The notes: generated by a model from the letters alone, not told the origin. A stretch of DNA of 64,000 nucleotides from Allodiplogaster sudhausi (GCA_945643635.1 CALZFC010000251.1:3370001-3434000), one strand, 5' to 3'. Positions 10,691 through 22,211 are shown, counted from the stretch's first letter. Numbers and translations: made by a program.

Positions 10691-11480
10691 CTTTGAAAGG
10701 AGACGAGCTCAAGTGAAAGGGGTCCACGACTGCCGTCATTTAAAGTTTCATGAACTACCTGGGCTACAAATTCATAGCGGGCATTCTGTTCTTGTTCTTC
10801 TTCGCGTTCATCTTCATCGACGTGCTGATCTCTTAGAAATTCTAGTAATTCACCAGACCTCGTACTTTTTTTTATCAATAAACACTGCGCAGATTCTTCG
10901 GAGATATTTCATATTGTTTTTGTTTTGTTCAATCGGCTTAAAATATTTTTTATTAAATTGACTCAACTAATTGTAAGTGGGGTTGCCGTTTCTAATATTG
11001 CCTTTTCTGAGATGGATTGTATAGTGTTTCAGAAGGAAAGAAATACTTCCATGCTTTCTCTAGCACTTAGTTTAATTTTGTATAACAAGAAGAAGTTGCG
11101 CGAAGAAAAAGAATCTGCAGCAAAAAATACACGACAACTGCTAGACCCGGTGGTTTCTCGTGATTGAGAGCCCATATATATTTGACAGATAAGACGAACA
11201 TGATCGGCGGTATCTTCATGGTCAGCTCCAATTAATTTATATTCCTTGAACAAACAATCTCTGTCCTTTTTCTCTAAGCTAAGAAGTAATACATATGTAC
11301 ATATATGTGTCAGGTTTTCAGCAACCCCAATCATCCTTCTTCTTTCCGAGCTTCTTCAGATGCCCCACGACGCGACCTTATTTTTATAAGGCATATTTTA
11401 TCATTTCACATTTGTAAAAACTTTATTTGAAATAGTCGTTTATTTCACGTCCAGCTTTCTTTGTTTTCTTGTGGCTCTAT
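10690..11480. repeat. Composite repeat, copy D
   Basis: Blocks shared with the other copies are GACGAGCTCAAGTGAAAGGG (10704), the CTACAAATTCATAGCGGGCA region, CACCAGACCTCGTACTTTTT, TTTTTATTAAATTGACTC, AATACACGACAACTGCTAG and CCCGGTGGTTTCTCGTGATT. At 10753-10842 a short frame reads a hydrophobic segment (GILFLFFFAFIFIDV) before a stop; the matching part of copy A (about 7546-7624) reads LFLLFYAF..FIFIDG before a stop. A degraded membrane-protein tail may therefore be part of the repeat. Confidence 0.7.
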
Positions 11481-11514
11481 TACTCGTTCTCTTTTTCATT
11501 TTCTGGTGACTTAT

Positions 11515-11524
11515 GCATTCTCTA

Positions 11525-11569
<45 letters not shown>

Positions 11570-11755
11570 CACTCTCTCTCTCTCTCTTTATCTCTCTCTC
11601 ACTCACTCTCTCCCTGTCTCTCTCTCTCTCTCCATTTCTCTCATCGCTCTCTTTCGCTTCCGTCTTCACTCCCTCCATATTTCTTTCGCTTCCTTTTGTA
11701 CTGTATATCCGTGATCTTTCTCTCCCTGACATAAACATAAAGCTAAAAATGACAT
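11515..11755. repeat. CT array and flank shared with 22965-23290
   Basis: The flanks CTCTATTACTCGTTCTCTTT..TTTTCTGGTGACT and CTTTTGTACTGTA..CCGTGATCTTTCTCTCC occur around both arrays, so array and flanks were copied together. Confidence 0.8.
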
Positions 11756-11756
11756 T

Positions 11757-12304
11757 ATACCCGGTGGTTTCTCGTAACCCTGAGTCCATAAAGCACATAG
11801 TTAACATAATGGGGTGATTTTCCACCAGCCCCTTTGCCCCTTCAGTCTTTGGCTCGTCTGTGGAAAAGAGTTTTTTTTTGGATTTTGGCGCAGCCTTTCT
11901 TTTTCAGAGATCAAAACATCTGGTACCTTTTGTCGGAGGAAAAGGAAATGGAGGTGGATGTGGGCACCTCAGTCGGAAAATTTTACCTCACCAAAAAACC
12001 ACAAAATCAACTTATTAATAACAAATTAACTAACAGTAACGATTCCAATAAAAATAAAAATAAATATGAATCCAAAACACCAAACTTTTTCGATAAAGCA
12101 TATTTTTGATCGAGTACTCTTTTGAGGGAATGTTCACGCATTTATTCCGCAAAGCAAGGTGGTTTCCCGCTGTCGTAGGCTGTTGAATACAGGAGGATAT
12201 AGGAGGATATCGGTAGCTCTTCGATTGGCGTTCCTAGCTTTGGATAGATTAAAAAAATACATACTATGCTTTATGGACTCAGGGTTACCTGAAACCACCT
12301 GATA
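11757..12304. mobile_element. Short element with inverted ends GGTGGTTTC..AACCCTGAGTCCATAAAGC
   Basis: 11760-11800 (CCGGTGGTTTCTCGTAACCC and TGAGTCCATAAAGCACATAG) is mirrored as the reverse complement at about 12255-12302 (CTATGCTTTATGGACTCAGG, then GAAACCACCTG). This bounds about 545 bp. The same terminal sequence appears inverted at about 23312-23358. The interior is AT-rich; the two overlapping frames over 11814-12109 have no recognisable product. Confidence 0.55.
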
Positions 12305-12840
12305 ATTAATGGAAACATTGTCCACGATCTTATAAATAGCGAAATTACATGCCAACTGTAGGAGAATAATGTTTTTGTGATGACAAATATAAATAAATTG
12401 AAATATTGCCAGTTGGTCGAACGGTTATCTTTTCCATGGCAATAAGCTGTTCTGTCAGGTGAATAATTTAGTGATATTCCCATTTTAATCTAAATATTAT
12501 CGTTTACAAATGTACGGTATGCCTTCGGGTTGTTCTCTAATCTAATAATGTTTCATAATAAGTATTGACTTCCACTTCAAACCAGTGATGAGATTGAGCG
12601 ATAAAATTACAACCGTACAATTAGTATACGATGGGGGCATATAGGAATCAGCACTGCCACACTCTATTTTCGAGTAAGAAAAAATAATAATTGAGAAAGA
12701 AATGAAGAAGAAATAAAAAAAGAAACTAAACAATAGAACAAAAAATAAGCTATCCGCGATTGAGCACGGCGCGCTTGTATCGAAAAAGAAGAACGACGAA
12801 TGACAGGAGTCAACCGAAGCCGAGCTCATTCTCGCTCTCT
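12305..12840. other. Intergenic DNA, no gene seen
   Basis: AT-rich. The segment 12770-12800 (CGGCGCGCTTGTATCG and neighbours) is the reverse complement of 4768-4798. CCGAGCTCATTCTCGC at about 12820 reappears inverted near 24462. A CT array begins at 12830. Confidence 0.5.
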
Positions 12841-14740
12841 CATGCTCTCTCCCTCTCTCTCTCTCCCTCCCTCTCTCTCTCTCTCTCTTTCTTTCTCTCT
12901 CTCGCTCTCTCTTTCTCACTCTCTCCTTCTCTCTCTCTTTCATAATTGACAAACTCTAATATTCATCTCTTATTCCATTAAGTTTTTCAATATTAATATA
13001 AGCATGCATTCACGAATGAAGAAAAACTTAATAGCTAAAAATTAAACTTTAAAATATATAATATATATATACATATTTACTATAATATAAAAATAAAATA
13101 ATAAAAATAGACCTAAAATGACTGCGTTACCATACCACACCAACCTCCACTCTGCCTCGATTATCCGGCCGTCCTCTTGCAGCCTCGAAGAAAACGCGTG
13201 CGCCTCTGAGACAGACGCTACGAGGAGAAACAGCAATCGCCTTCTACACTAATGAAATACTTATTCTATTACCAGCTCTTTTATACTTTAAACAGTAATG
13301 CAGATTAGCGACATGAAATTCCGTCGCATTATGTTTCCGACAGTAGTTCAGAAGTCTGTTTGGAATAACAATCGGAGGTCATGAAAAAACCTCCTAAATG
13401 CAAGGGGCTCCAACAGTGGGAAACCACCTTGTTTGCGGAATAAATGCATGAACATTCCTCGAAAATGGAAGTCGAACTTTAATAGATTTTATCGAAAAGT
13501 TTATTATCTTTTTACAATCTGTACAAATATATTTGATGGTTGAAATTTCTAGCAAGTTTAATTAGTAATGAATTGCGTATTAGTTTTTCTTTGGGACCCA
13601 ACGTATACTTCTCATTGATCATATTTGGTTCCTCTTACATATATTAATACAACCTAATGCGGCTCAGCCTGCGTGTGCAGTTCGTTTTCTGTAGATCAGA
13701 AGCACGGGCCGTAGAGGCTTTCTTACAAATTCTAATAACTCAACAGACCTCGTACTTTTTTTAAATCAAAAAACACTGATCGTGAGCAGACTCTTCGGAG
13801 AGATTTCATATTGTTTTTTTTTCAATATTTGTTTTATTAAATTGACCCAATCTAAGTGGGGGCCGTTTCCAATGTTGCCTTTTCGAGCAAGATTGTATAG
13901 TGTTTCAGAAGGAAGAAAAACATATATATTTATGAAACATCGATTGACGACCTAATGGCTTAATTTTGGACTACATAAAATAGAATGCATATTCGTATTC
14001 AAAGTCAAAAAGTATCAAATAAGATTACAGTTTACATTTAGAAAAATAAATTGATCACTATGCGTATTTGTTCAGTGTAGTTGTCCTTTCTAAACCGTCG
14101 TCCTAACTCCTCCGCCCGTTTTCGCATGATTTTCGGTGCGGTTCGTTTCTTGAATTCGACCGGGCCGGTGTTCTTCTTCTTGTTTACCGGCGCACACTCA
14201 ATCTTCTTTTTCTGTCATACACTTTTGCTCCTTTCTCTACTCTCTCTGTCTCTCTCCCTCTATCTCTCTCTCGCTCAATCTCTCTCTCTCTCTCTCTCTC
14301 GCTCTCTCTCTCTCTCTCCTACCAAACCTTGGCCACCTGGTGCTCCTCCCAGATTCGTTCTTTCTTTGCAAGCTCGCGATCTCGCGATGTCAGCGTGCTC
14401 TTAGTTGGCTTTTCGTTGAAAGAGGACTATATTGAGTCTGTAGTTCTCGAGAAGTTTGTGAGTTGCAATGTAAGAGATAAAACCTCGATAAAATGAAAAA
14501 CGAAACCGAATAATTTCTGCAATTCAACTGACCGAACAGATAAACTACAAAATACAAATATTAATAAAAGTTCAATGCTACTGTCATTTTGTTTAATTAA
14601 TTTAACAAGAAGGAATTGCGCAAAGAAATTGTTTGGTTAAAAAGAATCTGTTGCAAAAAAAATACACGACAAATGAGAGACCCGGTGGTTTCTCGTGGTT
14701 GTGAGCCAATATGTATTAGACAGATAAGACTAATATGATC
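12840..14740. repeat. Composite repeat, copy B (uninterrupted)
   Basis: This copy runs parallel to copy A over about 1.9 kb: CT array, AAAACGCGTGCGCCTCTGA (13191), CTTTTATACTTTAAACAG, GGTTCGTTTCTTGAATTCGA (14140), CT array (14235-14320), CCAAACCTTGGCCACCTGG (14324) and ACCCGGTGGTTTCTCGTGG (14679). It lacks the element present at 8451-9481 and so gives the empty site. Confidence 0.8.
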
Positions 14741-14869
14741 AAAAACATATTCATTGCCGACTTATTTTCTATAGTAGATCAAGATATAAGTGAAGAGAAT
14801 TATCAGCAATATGAAAGAATCCGCTCGCTCCGCCCCGTCTTCCAGCTCCCCCTCCTCCGCTGTTGCTTC

Positions 14870-15425
14870 CCTCTCTCTCTCTCACTCTTCGTTTTTTTCT
14901 CCTCACTGTCTCTCTCTCTCTCTCTTCGTTCTTTCTCCTCTCTCGCTTCATTCTCTCTCTTTCTCCGCTCTTCTCTCTCTCTCTATCTTGATAGCAGTGC
15001 TCACCGAATGGAGGCGACTTGTACGTGGCCGGCGCGCGCCACCGAGAGCATCTCCGATTCGAATCGGAGAATCTCTGAGCGTCCATACGGTGAGCACTGT
15101 TATTTGATGTGTTATTTAAGTAAATTAATTAATTCATTTATTTAGTTCTTCTGCTATTTCTATTTATTCTAAGTATAAGAGGAAAAAGATGCTAATACTG
15201 ATTGATTTATATAATTAATAAAGAATGGGACGCCTTCTTCTTCGCCGCCAATCTGCATGCAAGATTGTCGAGAATTTAATTAAAACTGAATAACTGAATA
15301 ATTAATCTTTGTTAGTAGTATCATCGATTCTTCTTCTAAAGTAGGCTTTGGCAGCGTGTGATCGTTTTTCAAACGCCGCTCGCTGATTTAAATACTTGAA
15401 GTAAATGAAAACCACCAGGTGAAGT
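14870..15425. repeat. Copy of the right half of the 4312-5462 element, with a nested palindrome
   Basis: CT array, GAGGCGACTTGTACGTGGCC, TTCTAAAG.AGGCTTT and the terminal CAGCG..GCCGCTCGCTGATTT..AAAACCACCAGG follow the order seen at 5035-5462. At 15051-15070 there is a perfect 20-bp palindrome (TCTCCGATTCGAATCGGAGA). It is nested in an outer inverted repeat (AGTGCTCACCG at about 14998, CGGTGAGCACT at about 15089). The first copy (about 5159-5178) has only a degraded version of the palindrome. Confidence 0.7.
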
Positions 15426-15579
15426 GATCAATCTAAGTTAAATTAAATTTCAGAGGATTGCTATCAGACTGGGATGATCGCTTACAGCTGCTTCATATTT
15501 ATCTCAATAATAATTAAAATTAATATAATTCAAATAAAAAGCAAACTAATACCCACGTCATCCTCCTTCTTGAGGAGGT

Positions 15580-15780
15580 TTGGCAAGATACTCTCTTCCT
15601 CTCCCTCTCTCCTCTCGCTCTCCCTCTTCCCCCTCTCTCTCACTCTCTCTCTCTCTCTAAACTCACTCTCTTTTACTTTCCTCTCACTATCTCTCTCTCT
15701 CTCTCTTTCATCTCGTCGCTCTCTCTCTCTGTCTTCCCCTCGCGCTCTCTCTCTCTCTCTCTCTCTCTCGCTCTCTCTAT
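15580..15780. repeat. (CT)n microsatellite array
   Basis: Imperfect CT array with TC/GC interruptions. The short frame across it has no protein meaning. Confidence 0.95.
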
Positions 15781-17230
15781 AAAATGAGTAAAGTTAGTCT
15801 TATATTAACAAGCTCTTAAATAAGAGTAAATTTAAATAAAACGGTGTTTGAATAAATGCAAAAATAGAAGTAGAATATGAAATAATTAAATTTAAAAAAA
15901 AATTAATTAATTAATTAATTTTTCGAAATTTTTTTAAAAATTAATTAAAATGTGACATTAGTTGAATAGACAGCAATAAATTTAATTTTCAAGATGTCAT
16001 TTCTTCCACACACGTGTAATTGTTGCGTTCTCCTCCCGCGCTCGATCATCCCCAATTCCAATCAATGTTCATTGTGAAACCGTTGGCTGGCCGGGATAAG
16101 ATCAGCCTAATCTTCGTCGGCCACCTCGACGAACCCGCCGGTGCCATCGATCGCCCATTTCCATGTGATAGATGTGCATTCCATCAACACATTAGCCCGA
16201 AGCGCGAATAAAGCCTCTGTCTATCCCAGCCAACGATCCAAGTCGGTTGGAGAGATCGCCGCAGATGGCTCCGGGAGGAGCGCTGGAATCTTGTAGTCGG
16301 CATTCTTATGTTAGAGTCGCTGAAGCTCTCCGTCTTCAGCCTGTAGGTGATAAAGACATATTCTTTCTTATTGGGTTAAAACGGATACCTATTACATGAA
16401 CTGTCGCGCGACAATAATTGCACAACTAACGAGAAGCTAATCCCAAAATCCATAGTGCTATGACTATACAATTTACCATGTTGTCAATAAATTTATGAAA
16501 ACAAGCTACAAAACCCGCTCATGTTTTTATTTTATTTCATGAGTCGTATCTAAACTGCTGAATCAGGCTCCTGCGCTAGGGACATGTCTGGTGTCGAATA
16601 GTTCAGAAGGGCCAGCCTCGCTATTTCAGATACGATTCATTTTAAATTTTATTTATTTCTTTTTACAATTTAATATTATTATTAATTCGGAATAGTTAAC
16701 CAAAATTTTTATTAAATTTTTTAAAAATAAAAATCTATGCACAATGTAAAAAAAAATGCAGGAGTGAAAAGGCGAAACGAATGCACTCGAACAAAGAGGA
16801 GTGACATCAAACGGCCACCGCTTTGTTTCTTTCTGTGCAACTTCTTGCTGTCGACGGCAGTCCGCTTCGAGAGCTTGAACCACCAGGAAGTGGGATTGAA
16901 GGCGAATTAAACAAGAATGAGTGGATGGGAGAACAAACTTGTCATCGTCGTAGATCATGTTCGTCTAATCTCTCGAATACATATTAGTTCGCAACAACGA
17001 GAAACCACCGGATCTTTTAACCAAACAATTTGTGCGGGAAATTCATTAAACAAAACACAGAAAAATATTTGGTCATATTCTACAGAATGAGGTACAGATA
17101 TATCTAGAGAACTAGCACTAACAGAATTATTTGTTGTTTGGTCGAGCACATTCTGTATCTTCAGAGGACATTTTGTAGTTTTTAATCGGCTGAGCCGGCC
17201 GCGCATACACACAGATGCCGATTTCGCATC
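15781..17230. other. Intergenic DNA with a coding-like island (16020-16330) and repeat fragments
   Basis: 16020-16330 is markedly GC-richer than its surroundings. On the plus strand it reads MFIVKPLAGRDKISLIFVGH, on to about 16210; on the minus strand an ATG-led 24-residue frame overlaps it. Neither has convincing splice context, so it may be a lone exon or a relic. 16539-16641 carries inverted repeats GAGTCGTATCTAAA / TTCAGATACGATTC. 16855-16960 is a copy of the 6019-6110 repeat. 16965-17015 is an inverted copy of the GAGAAACCACCGG terminus. Confidence 0.4.
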
Positions 17231-17399
17231 GTTTTGCTTTGTTTCTCTTCCTCTCTGGATAAAACTCTCTATCTCTCTCGATGTATTTTCTCTCTCTGCA
17301 TCTCTCTGCCCAACTGTACCTTTTCCCGCCACTATTATGTATGTTTTCACCCTTTTAAAGTTCCTTTTCTTCAGTATTCGAGCGCTTCCGAAGCATTTT

Positions 17400-17403
17400 C
17401 TCT

Positions 17404-17478
<75 letters not shown>

Positions 17479-17715
17479 CGACCATCATACAGATCTGGTT
17501 AGCTAAATATCGTCTTTTGCGATGGCATGGTTCACTGCGTTTAGCCTTTCTGTGAACAAAACAGCAGTGAAATGGAATAATATGCCAAGAAAAATCGCAA
17601 AAGTCGATAATTTACCCCTTGTCTTGCTCGCTGCCGATAGAGAGAGAGAGACAGACAAACAGGCACAGACAGACAGAAAGACAGACAGACAGAGAAAGAG
17701 AGAGAGAGAGAGAAA

Positions 17716-17765
<50 letters not shown>

Positions 17766-17838
17766 GAAGAAGGCGAGAGAAAGAAAGAAAGCTGTATGCA
17801 GCCTTTCAAGTGCGGTCGTATGCGATCGATCGGCATGC

Positions 17839-17879
<41 letters not shown>

Positions 17880-17900
17880 CAGACAGACAGAAAGACAGAC

Positions 17901-17941
<41 letters not shown>

Positions 17942-17965
17942 AAGAAAGAGAAGAAGAAGGCGAGA
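17400..17965. repeat. Palindromic module: (CT)n - inverted-repeat core - (GA)n
   Basis: A pure CT array (17408-17475) is followed by GGTTAGCTAAATATCGTCTT (from 17497) and CACTGCG. Its imperfect reverse complement GCAGTGAAATGG..GTCGATAATTTACC ends near 17617. Then come two GA arrays (17640-17770 and 17840-17965), each containing the same GACAGACAGAAAGACAGACA block. The module at 28660-29060 has the same plan. The CT and GA arms are mutually complementary, so the whole unit could fold into one large hairpin. Confidence 0.7.
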
Positions 17966-17971
17966 GAAAGA

Positions 17972-18233
17972 TAAAAAGTTCTTCTGTTGTATTGACAATG
18001 AATGGCGCATTGTTGTGAAGAAATGTGAAACCCTGTCGTGGCGCGATGACATCAATTGTTACGATGTTCAGATTGTGCCATCATCTTTTGATCTGATTGA
18101 CTTCGATTCTCTTGTCAACTCTCACCCCATGGACGCGTACTATGATGAGAATACGTTACTAGTGCCCCTTCGTCACTGGCCAGTCTGCCAATTACACTCA
18201 CCAATTGTGTTCTCACTTCAACTTTGTGAATAA
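17972..18233 (+). CDS. Candidate coding fragment, product unknown
   Basis: An open frame runs from the end of the GA array to a TAA at 18231-18233. It encodes KFFCCIDNEWRIVVKKCETL, then SWRDDINCYDVQIVPSSF, DLIDFDSLVNSHPMDAYYDE and a Cys/His-containing end (PVCQLHSPIV). The composition is balanced, unlike the simple-sequence frames, and there is no internal stop over more than 80 codons. No ATG or acceptor is evident; the frame merges upstream into the GA array. It could be a decayed transposon or gene exon. I do not recognise it. Confidence 0.3.
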
Positions 18234-18566
18234 CTCCTTAGTCATGCAATTTCTTTTACATTACCTCATTTCCTTTACCGCATTAAAACATACATATCAT
18301 CGAAGATAAATGATCAGAGTCCATAAATCCATAATTCTCCCAACATCTGAGCTGTCGCATGCCTATTCTTTTAGAAAGACAGAGAAAAACAGAGGGAGCA
18401 GGTGATAATAGTGAGAAAACCCAATCATTTTTCCAGCATATTAATGCAGAAGACTCAGAAAAAAGAAAAGAAAGCCAAAGAAACAAACAAAGGCAAAGAT
18501 ATTGAGGTATATGTATTGCAAAATGCATTTTTTTGCGTGGAAAACACGCTGCGTGTCATGGTGCGC

Positions 18567-18678
18567 AAAACTACAAAATGTCCTCGACACCCCATTTTGT
18601 AGTTTTGGTCGCGCCAAAAGCGCCAAAACTACAAAATGCCCTTGACCTTTTTCGGCCCGCGCCCAAAACTACAAAATT
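18567..18678. repeat. Four copies of AAAACTACAAAAT(G/T), one inverted
   Basis: The 14-mer AAAACTACAAAATG occurs at 18567-18580 and 18625-18638, and as AAAACTACAAAATT at 18665-18678; the inverted form CATTTTGTAGTTTT occupies 18593-18606. The spacers are GC-rich (CGCGCC, GGCCCGCGCCC). A palindromic AAAACTATAGTTTT follows near 18698. Confidence 0.8.
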
Positions 18679-18939
18679 GTTTTCTGTGTGAAAAAAAAAC
18701 TATAGTTTTGTTTTTTCTTTCTTTTAATTTAATTTTATTATTTGCTATTTCACCGTTTATCCGACTGGATAATTGAATGTCGAGAAAGTATTTTTTTTAT
18801 TAAAAATATAATACTCAGATTTTATCTCTGATTGTGAGACTTTATCAAAAAAGTTTGCAAGGGAACTCAATATGTTTGTGTCTTAATTTTTTCACTCTAA
18901 GGTTTCGCTGAAAAAATTGTCATGGGATCGCGAACTCGC

Positions 18940-18998
18940 AGAGAAAGATCGAGCGTGGAGGGAGCAGCAGGCGGGGAAGGTTTTGATGGATGGGGAGG

Positions 18999-19045
<47 letters not shown>

Positions 19046-19190
19046 AGAGAAAGAGAGGAGAAAAGAGAGAGAGTGAGGGAGAGAGAGAGAAGAGAGAGAG
19101 GGTGAAGAGAGGAAAAGAGAGATAGAGAGAGAGAGAAAGAGAGGAGAAGAGAGAGCGAGGGCAGAGAGAGAGAGAGAGAGAGAGAGAGAA
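18940..19190 (-). repeat. Inverted (CT)n plus CCAAACCTTGGCC-type module
   Basis: Read on the minus strand this has the standard order: CT array (19190 to 19000), then CCATCAAAACCTTCCCCGCC and a TCTTTCTCTGCGAGTTCGCG block. It belongs with the copies near 2527, 14324 and 22216. Confidence 0.6.
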
Positions 19191-19373
19191 ACTTCGTCTA
19201 TTCAGGAAAATTGTATGCACGATCACTGCGGTCGGTCTTTCGCATGCATGCCAAGTACATCCTCATCTCCAGTAATCTTTTAAATAACCTCCTCACTCTT
19301 CTCGTCTACTCCTTAGTCGCGCACAAACAAAGAAAACTCGGTATGGGCTGAGAAACACTCAAATTTTAACACA

Positions 19374-19805
19374 ATGAAATATTTTTGGCCCCGACCAGAT
19401 TTCGTCCGGATCTTTCGCTCTCTTCGAATTGTCGCCTTTGCCGTCGCCGCTGGATCGACTTTCACCTTCATCCTTGGCACCGTCAACGTTGCCTTCATTG
19501 ATCAAAAGAGTCTTTGGAGTGTCCGTCTCCTCTTATCGTTGTCCTTGGATCACCCTTTCTTTTATGTAATCACTTTTAAATCCCTCGTCTAGGTTATCTC
19601 CGCTCTGGTCGGTGGAGTGTTTGTCAACACTTCTCTATGCGCCAACGTCTTCATCTTTTACTTCACGAGGTCGTTGAAAGCATTAATCGAAAGTATAACG
19701 GATTGGAAGGATAAGACACTGCAGCCACGAGTATCGACTCGCTCTGCTCGCAATTCTTCCCCAACAACTTCAACCTTCAAACACTTCTCAAGCCACGTTG
19801 CTTAG
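19374..19805 (+). CDS. Candidate C-terminal exons of a multi-pass membrane protein (possibly a GPCR)
   Basis: A first open stretch from 19374 reads FRSLRIVAFAVAAGSTFTFI and continues hydrophobic to about 19510. After a CCTCGTCTAG acceptor at 19590, a second stretch reads VISALVGGVFVNTSLCANVF, then IFYFTRSLKALIE, and a polar Ser/Thr-rich tail to a TAG at 19803-19805. A hydrophobic segment with an N-x-S element and an aromatic-rich end, followed by a basic amphipathic stretch and a hydrophilic tail, is the layout of GPCR TM7 plus C-tail. The first exon could be a preceding helix. The donor could not be fixed and no further exons were found, so this may be a relic. Confidence 0.35.
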
Positions 19806-21395
19806 GGTAGCTGAGGCGACATCAGTCAGAAGGATGAATAGAGGAGGACACAGTTAAATGGCAGTTCGAATCATGAGAGATACAGTTCAGAGTATGTTGG
19901 CTATAGAGTATTCTGAAAATATTCTCTCTGTTCGCTTCGCCTTATAACTTTGAAGTTTGAAACATTGTTTTTTAAATGCACAGCCATTAAATTTTCATAA
20001 AATTGCACTGCTATGTAGGTTTTGCCTGGTGCTTTTGAGAGCAGATAAATAAAGCCACAAGACTAGGAGTCCGTACTTGATATTTCTTTAATTTTCTCAT
20101 TTATTGGACAACTGAAAATGATCTAATATCTCTGTGGAAGGGGACGGGAGGAGATGTAAGCAAGAATGCATGTGGGTAGTGAACAGTTTTTGATTATTAC
20201 TAAATAATCGAATTCATAAATTTTTGATTAAAAATATGAGATGAACATTTCTAACAAATAAATATTGGCTAGTAGCTATCACAGAGTTACTGCGTGATAT
20301 CACGCTTGAACTTCAAGGATACCCTGTTTAAATATGCCCATCAAAGGTGACTTCCTGACGGGAAGACGTTGGGCCGCTCTCGCTTTTCTTCCGGGTCTAG
20401 AAAAGAAGCGTAATTTTTCTTTCTTTTTTATTTCGCAGTGCGGCGCTCTTGATCTGGCATGTAAAAAAAACCTTCTTTTATTATTCTTTTAACGCGGGTA
20501 GTTTAATTTAATATTTGAATGACATAAAAAAATGAGATGAACATTTTTAAAGAGCAAATAATAGCTAAAAATTAAATTTCTAAAGCGGAATATCATGGAT
20601 GAACGTTAATGACGCATAACGATATTGTTTGAATACGAAAATGACAGCTCGATCGCCGGTAGATTTCAGTCTCCGGATCTATTTATGCCCTGCAGTTTTT
20701 CTCACTCGCTGATGTCTCAACGAAGAATGTTTCCATTTCCAATAGTATACTCAAATTACTGACAATGTGAATAAGGAAAAGAAATTTTCTTCAGGGATTA
20801 TATTGCAGAGAAACATTGAGTAAATCTATAGTTCTCTTGCAAACTTTTTGAGAAATAGTGCCAGAGATAAAATTCGAACAGTTTAAAAGAGAGTAGTATG
20901 CTATTAAAGCAACCCAAGCAGATTAAATAAAGAACATAAAAATTAATAAAAGTAAAGTTTAAAGAGAGAAAAAGACTGATGCCACTTTTTTCAGTGCATG
21001 AATGGTGTTGGCTTCGATGCTTTCTCTTGCATGTCAACGACTTCTTGCGGCTGGAAGAATTTCGCAAAATCTATTCTTCATCAAGTATATCACGAATTCT
21101 TATTTATGAAATTTAAATATAAAACATTTGACGAAGAAATGTTGTCTATTTAAATGACTCTGTAGCAAATACACAATTTTAGACCCGGTGGTTTCTTCTG
21201 ACCGTAAACCAATATGTACAAGAGTTTAGCCAAACTAATGCTCAATTACTTCTGCTGCAATTAGCCGTCAAAAATTAATATATCATAGGTTGTTGTTTAA
21301 TAAGTTAGTAGGTAAGTTAATAAGTAAACAAGCTTTTTTTTTAAATAATCCTCAATGTAAAAAAAAACCATAAACTAAAACCAAGAGGACTGGCA
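19806..21395. other. AT-rich intergenic DNA with repeat fragments
   Basis: 20020-20065 repeats the CTGGTGCTTTTGAG / AATAAAGCCACAAGA fragment seen near 2310. 20170-20415 (including CTGACGGGAAGACGTTGGG) is paired with 25090-25555. 21180-21215 is a copy of the CCCGGTGGTTTCTTC terminus. No gene was found. Confidence 0.5.
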
Positions 21396-21399
21396 TCCA

Positions 21400-21545
21400 A
21401 CGGCGACGCTTCGTTGGCTGCTCTTTTTTCTGTGCAACTTCTTGCTGCTGACGGCGGTCCGCTTCGATCGCTTGAACCACCTGGAAAAGGGATTGGAGAA
21501 GAAGCAAATAAGAGCGAGTGGATGGGGGAAGATACTTGCAACTGG
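21400..21545. repeat. Copy of the GGCGGTCCGCTTCGA..CTTGAACCACC repeat
   Basis: This matches about 6019-6110 and 16855-16960 in the same orientation, including the downstream GAGCGAGTGGATGGG.GAA segment shared with 16915-16935. Frames through it on either strand are not conserved between the copies. Confidence 0.7.
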
Positions 21546-21599
21546 GGACTGTTCCAAAATCTCTAATTTATTTTGAAATGTAGGAGACTAAATTTGGAC

Positions 21600-22157
21600 A
21601 AACTTTCATAATGTTTTTATTTTGTTCAATCGACTCAAAATATTTTTTTATTAAATTGACCTAACTCTAATTGGAAGACGTTTCCAATATTGCCTTGTCG
21701 AACAAGATTGAATATGACGTGTGTTTCAGAAGGAAGGAAAAAATATATATTTGTGAAACATTGATTGACGACCTAATGGCTTAATTTTGGAATACATTAA
21801 AATGGAACACATATTCTTATTCAAATTCAAAAAGTATCAAATAAGATGACAGACGCAACATTAATTTAAATTTAGAGAAACAATCGATGAATATGCAGAA
21901 TTGTTTTTTGTGTGTAGACTTCCTTTCCAAAACGTCGTCCTCACTCCTCCGCCGTTCTCGCATGCTTTTCGGTGCGGTTCGTTTCTTGAATTCGACCGGG
22001 TCGGTGTACTTCTTCTTGGTCACGGGTTCTTTTTCTCCCTCTTCTTTTTCTGTCACTCACTTTTGCTCCTCTTGTCTGCTCTCTCTCTATCTCTCTCTCT
22101 CTCTCTCTCTCTCGCTATCTCTCTCTCTATCTCTCTCTCTATCTTTCTTTCTTTCTA

Positions 22158-22211
<54 letters not shown>

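Noticed and set aside
10158..10961. Frames of 193, 146 and 123 codons over a GA array
   Set aside because: They are low-complexity readings of the microsatellite in several frames, joined to repeat flanks that recur elsewhere.
17612..18055. Arg/Glu-rich and Ser/Leu-rich frames across the GA arrays
   Set aside because: Simple-sequence translation on both strands.
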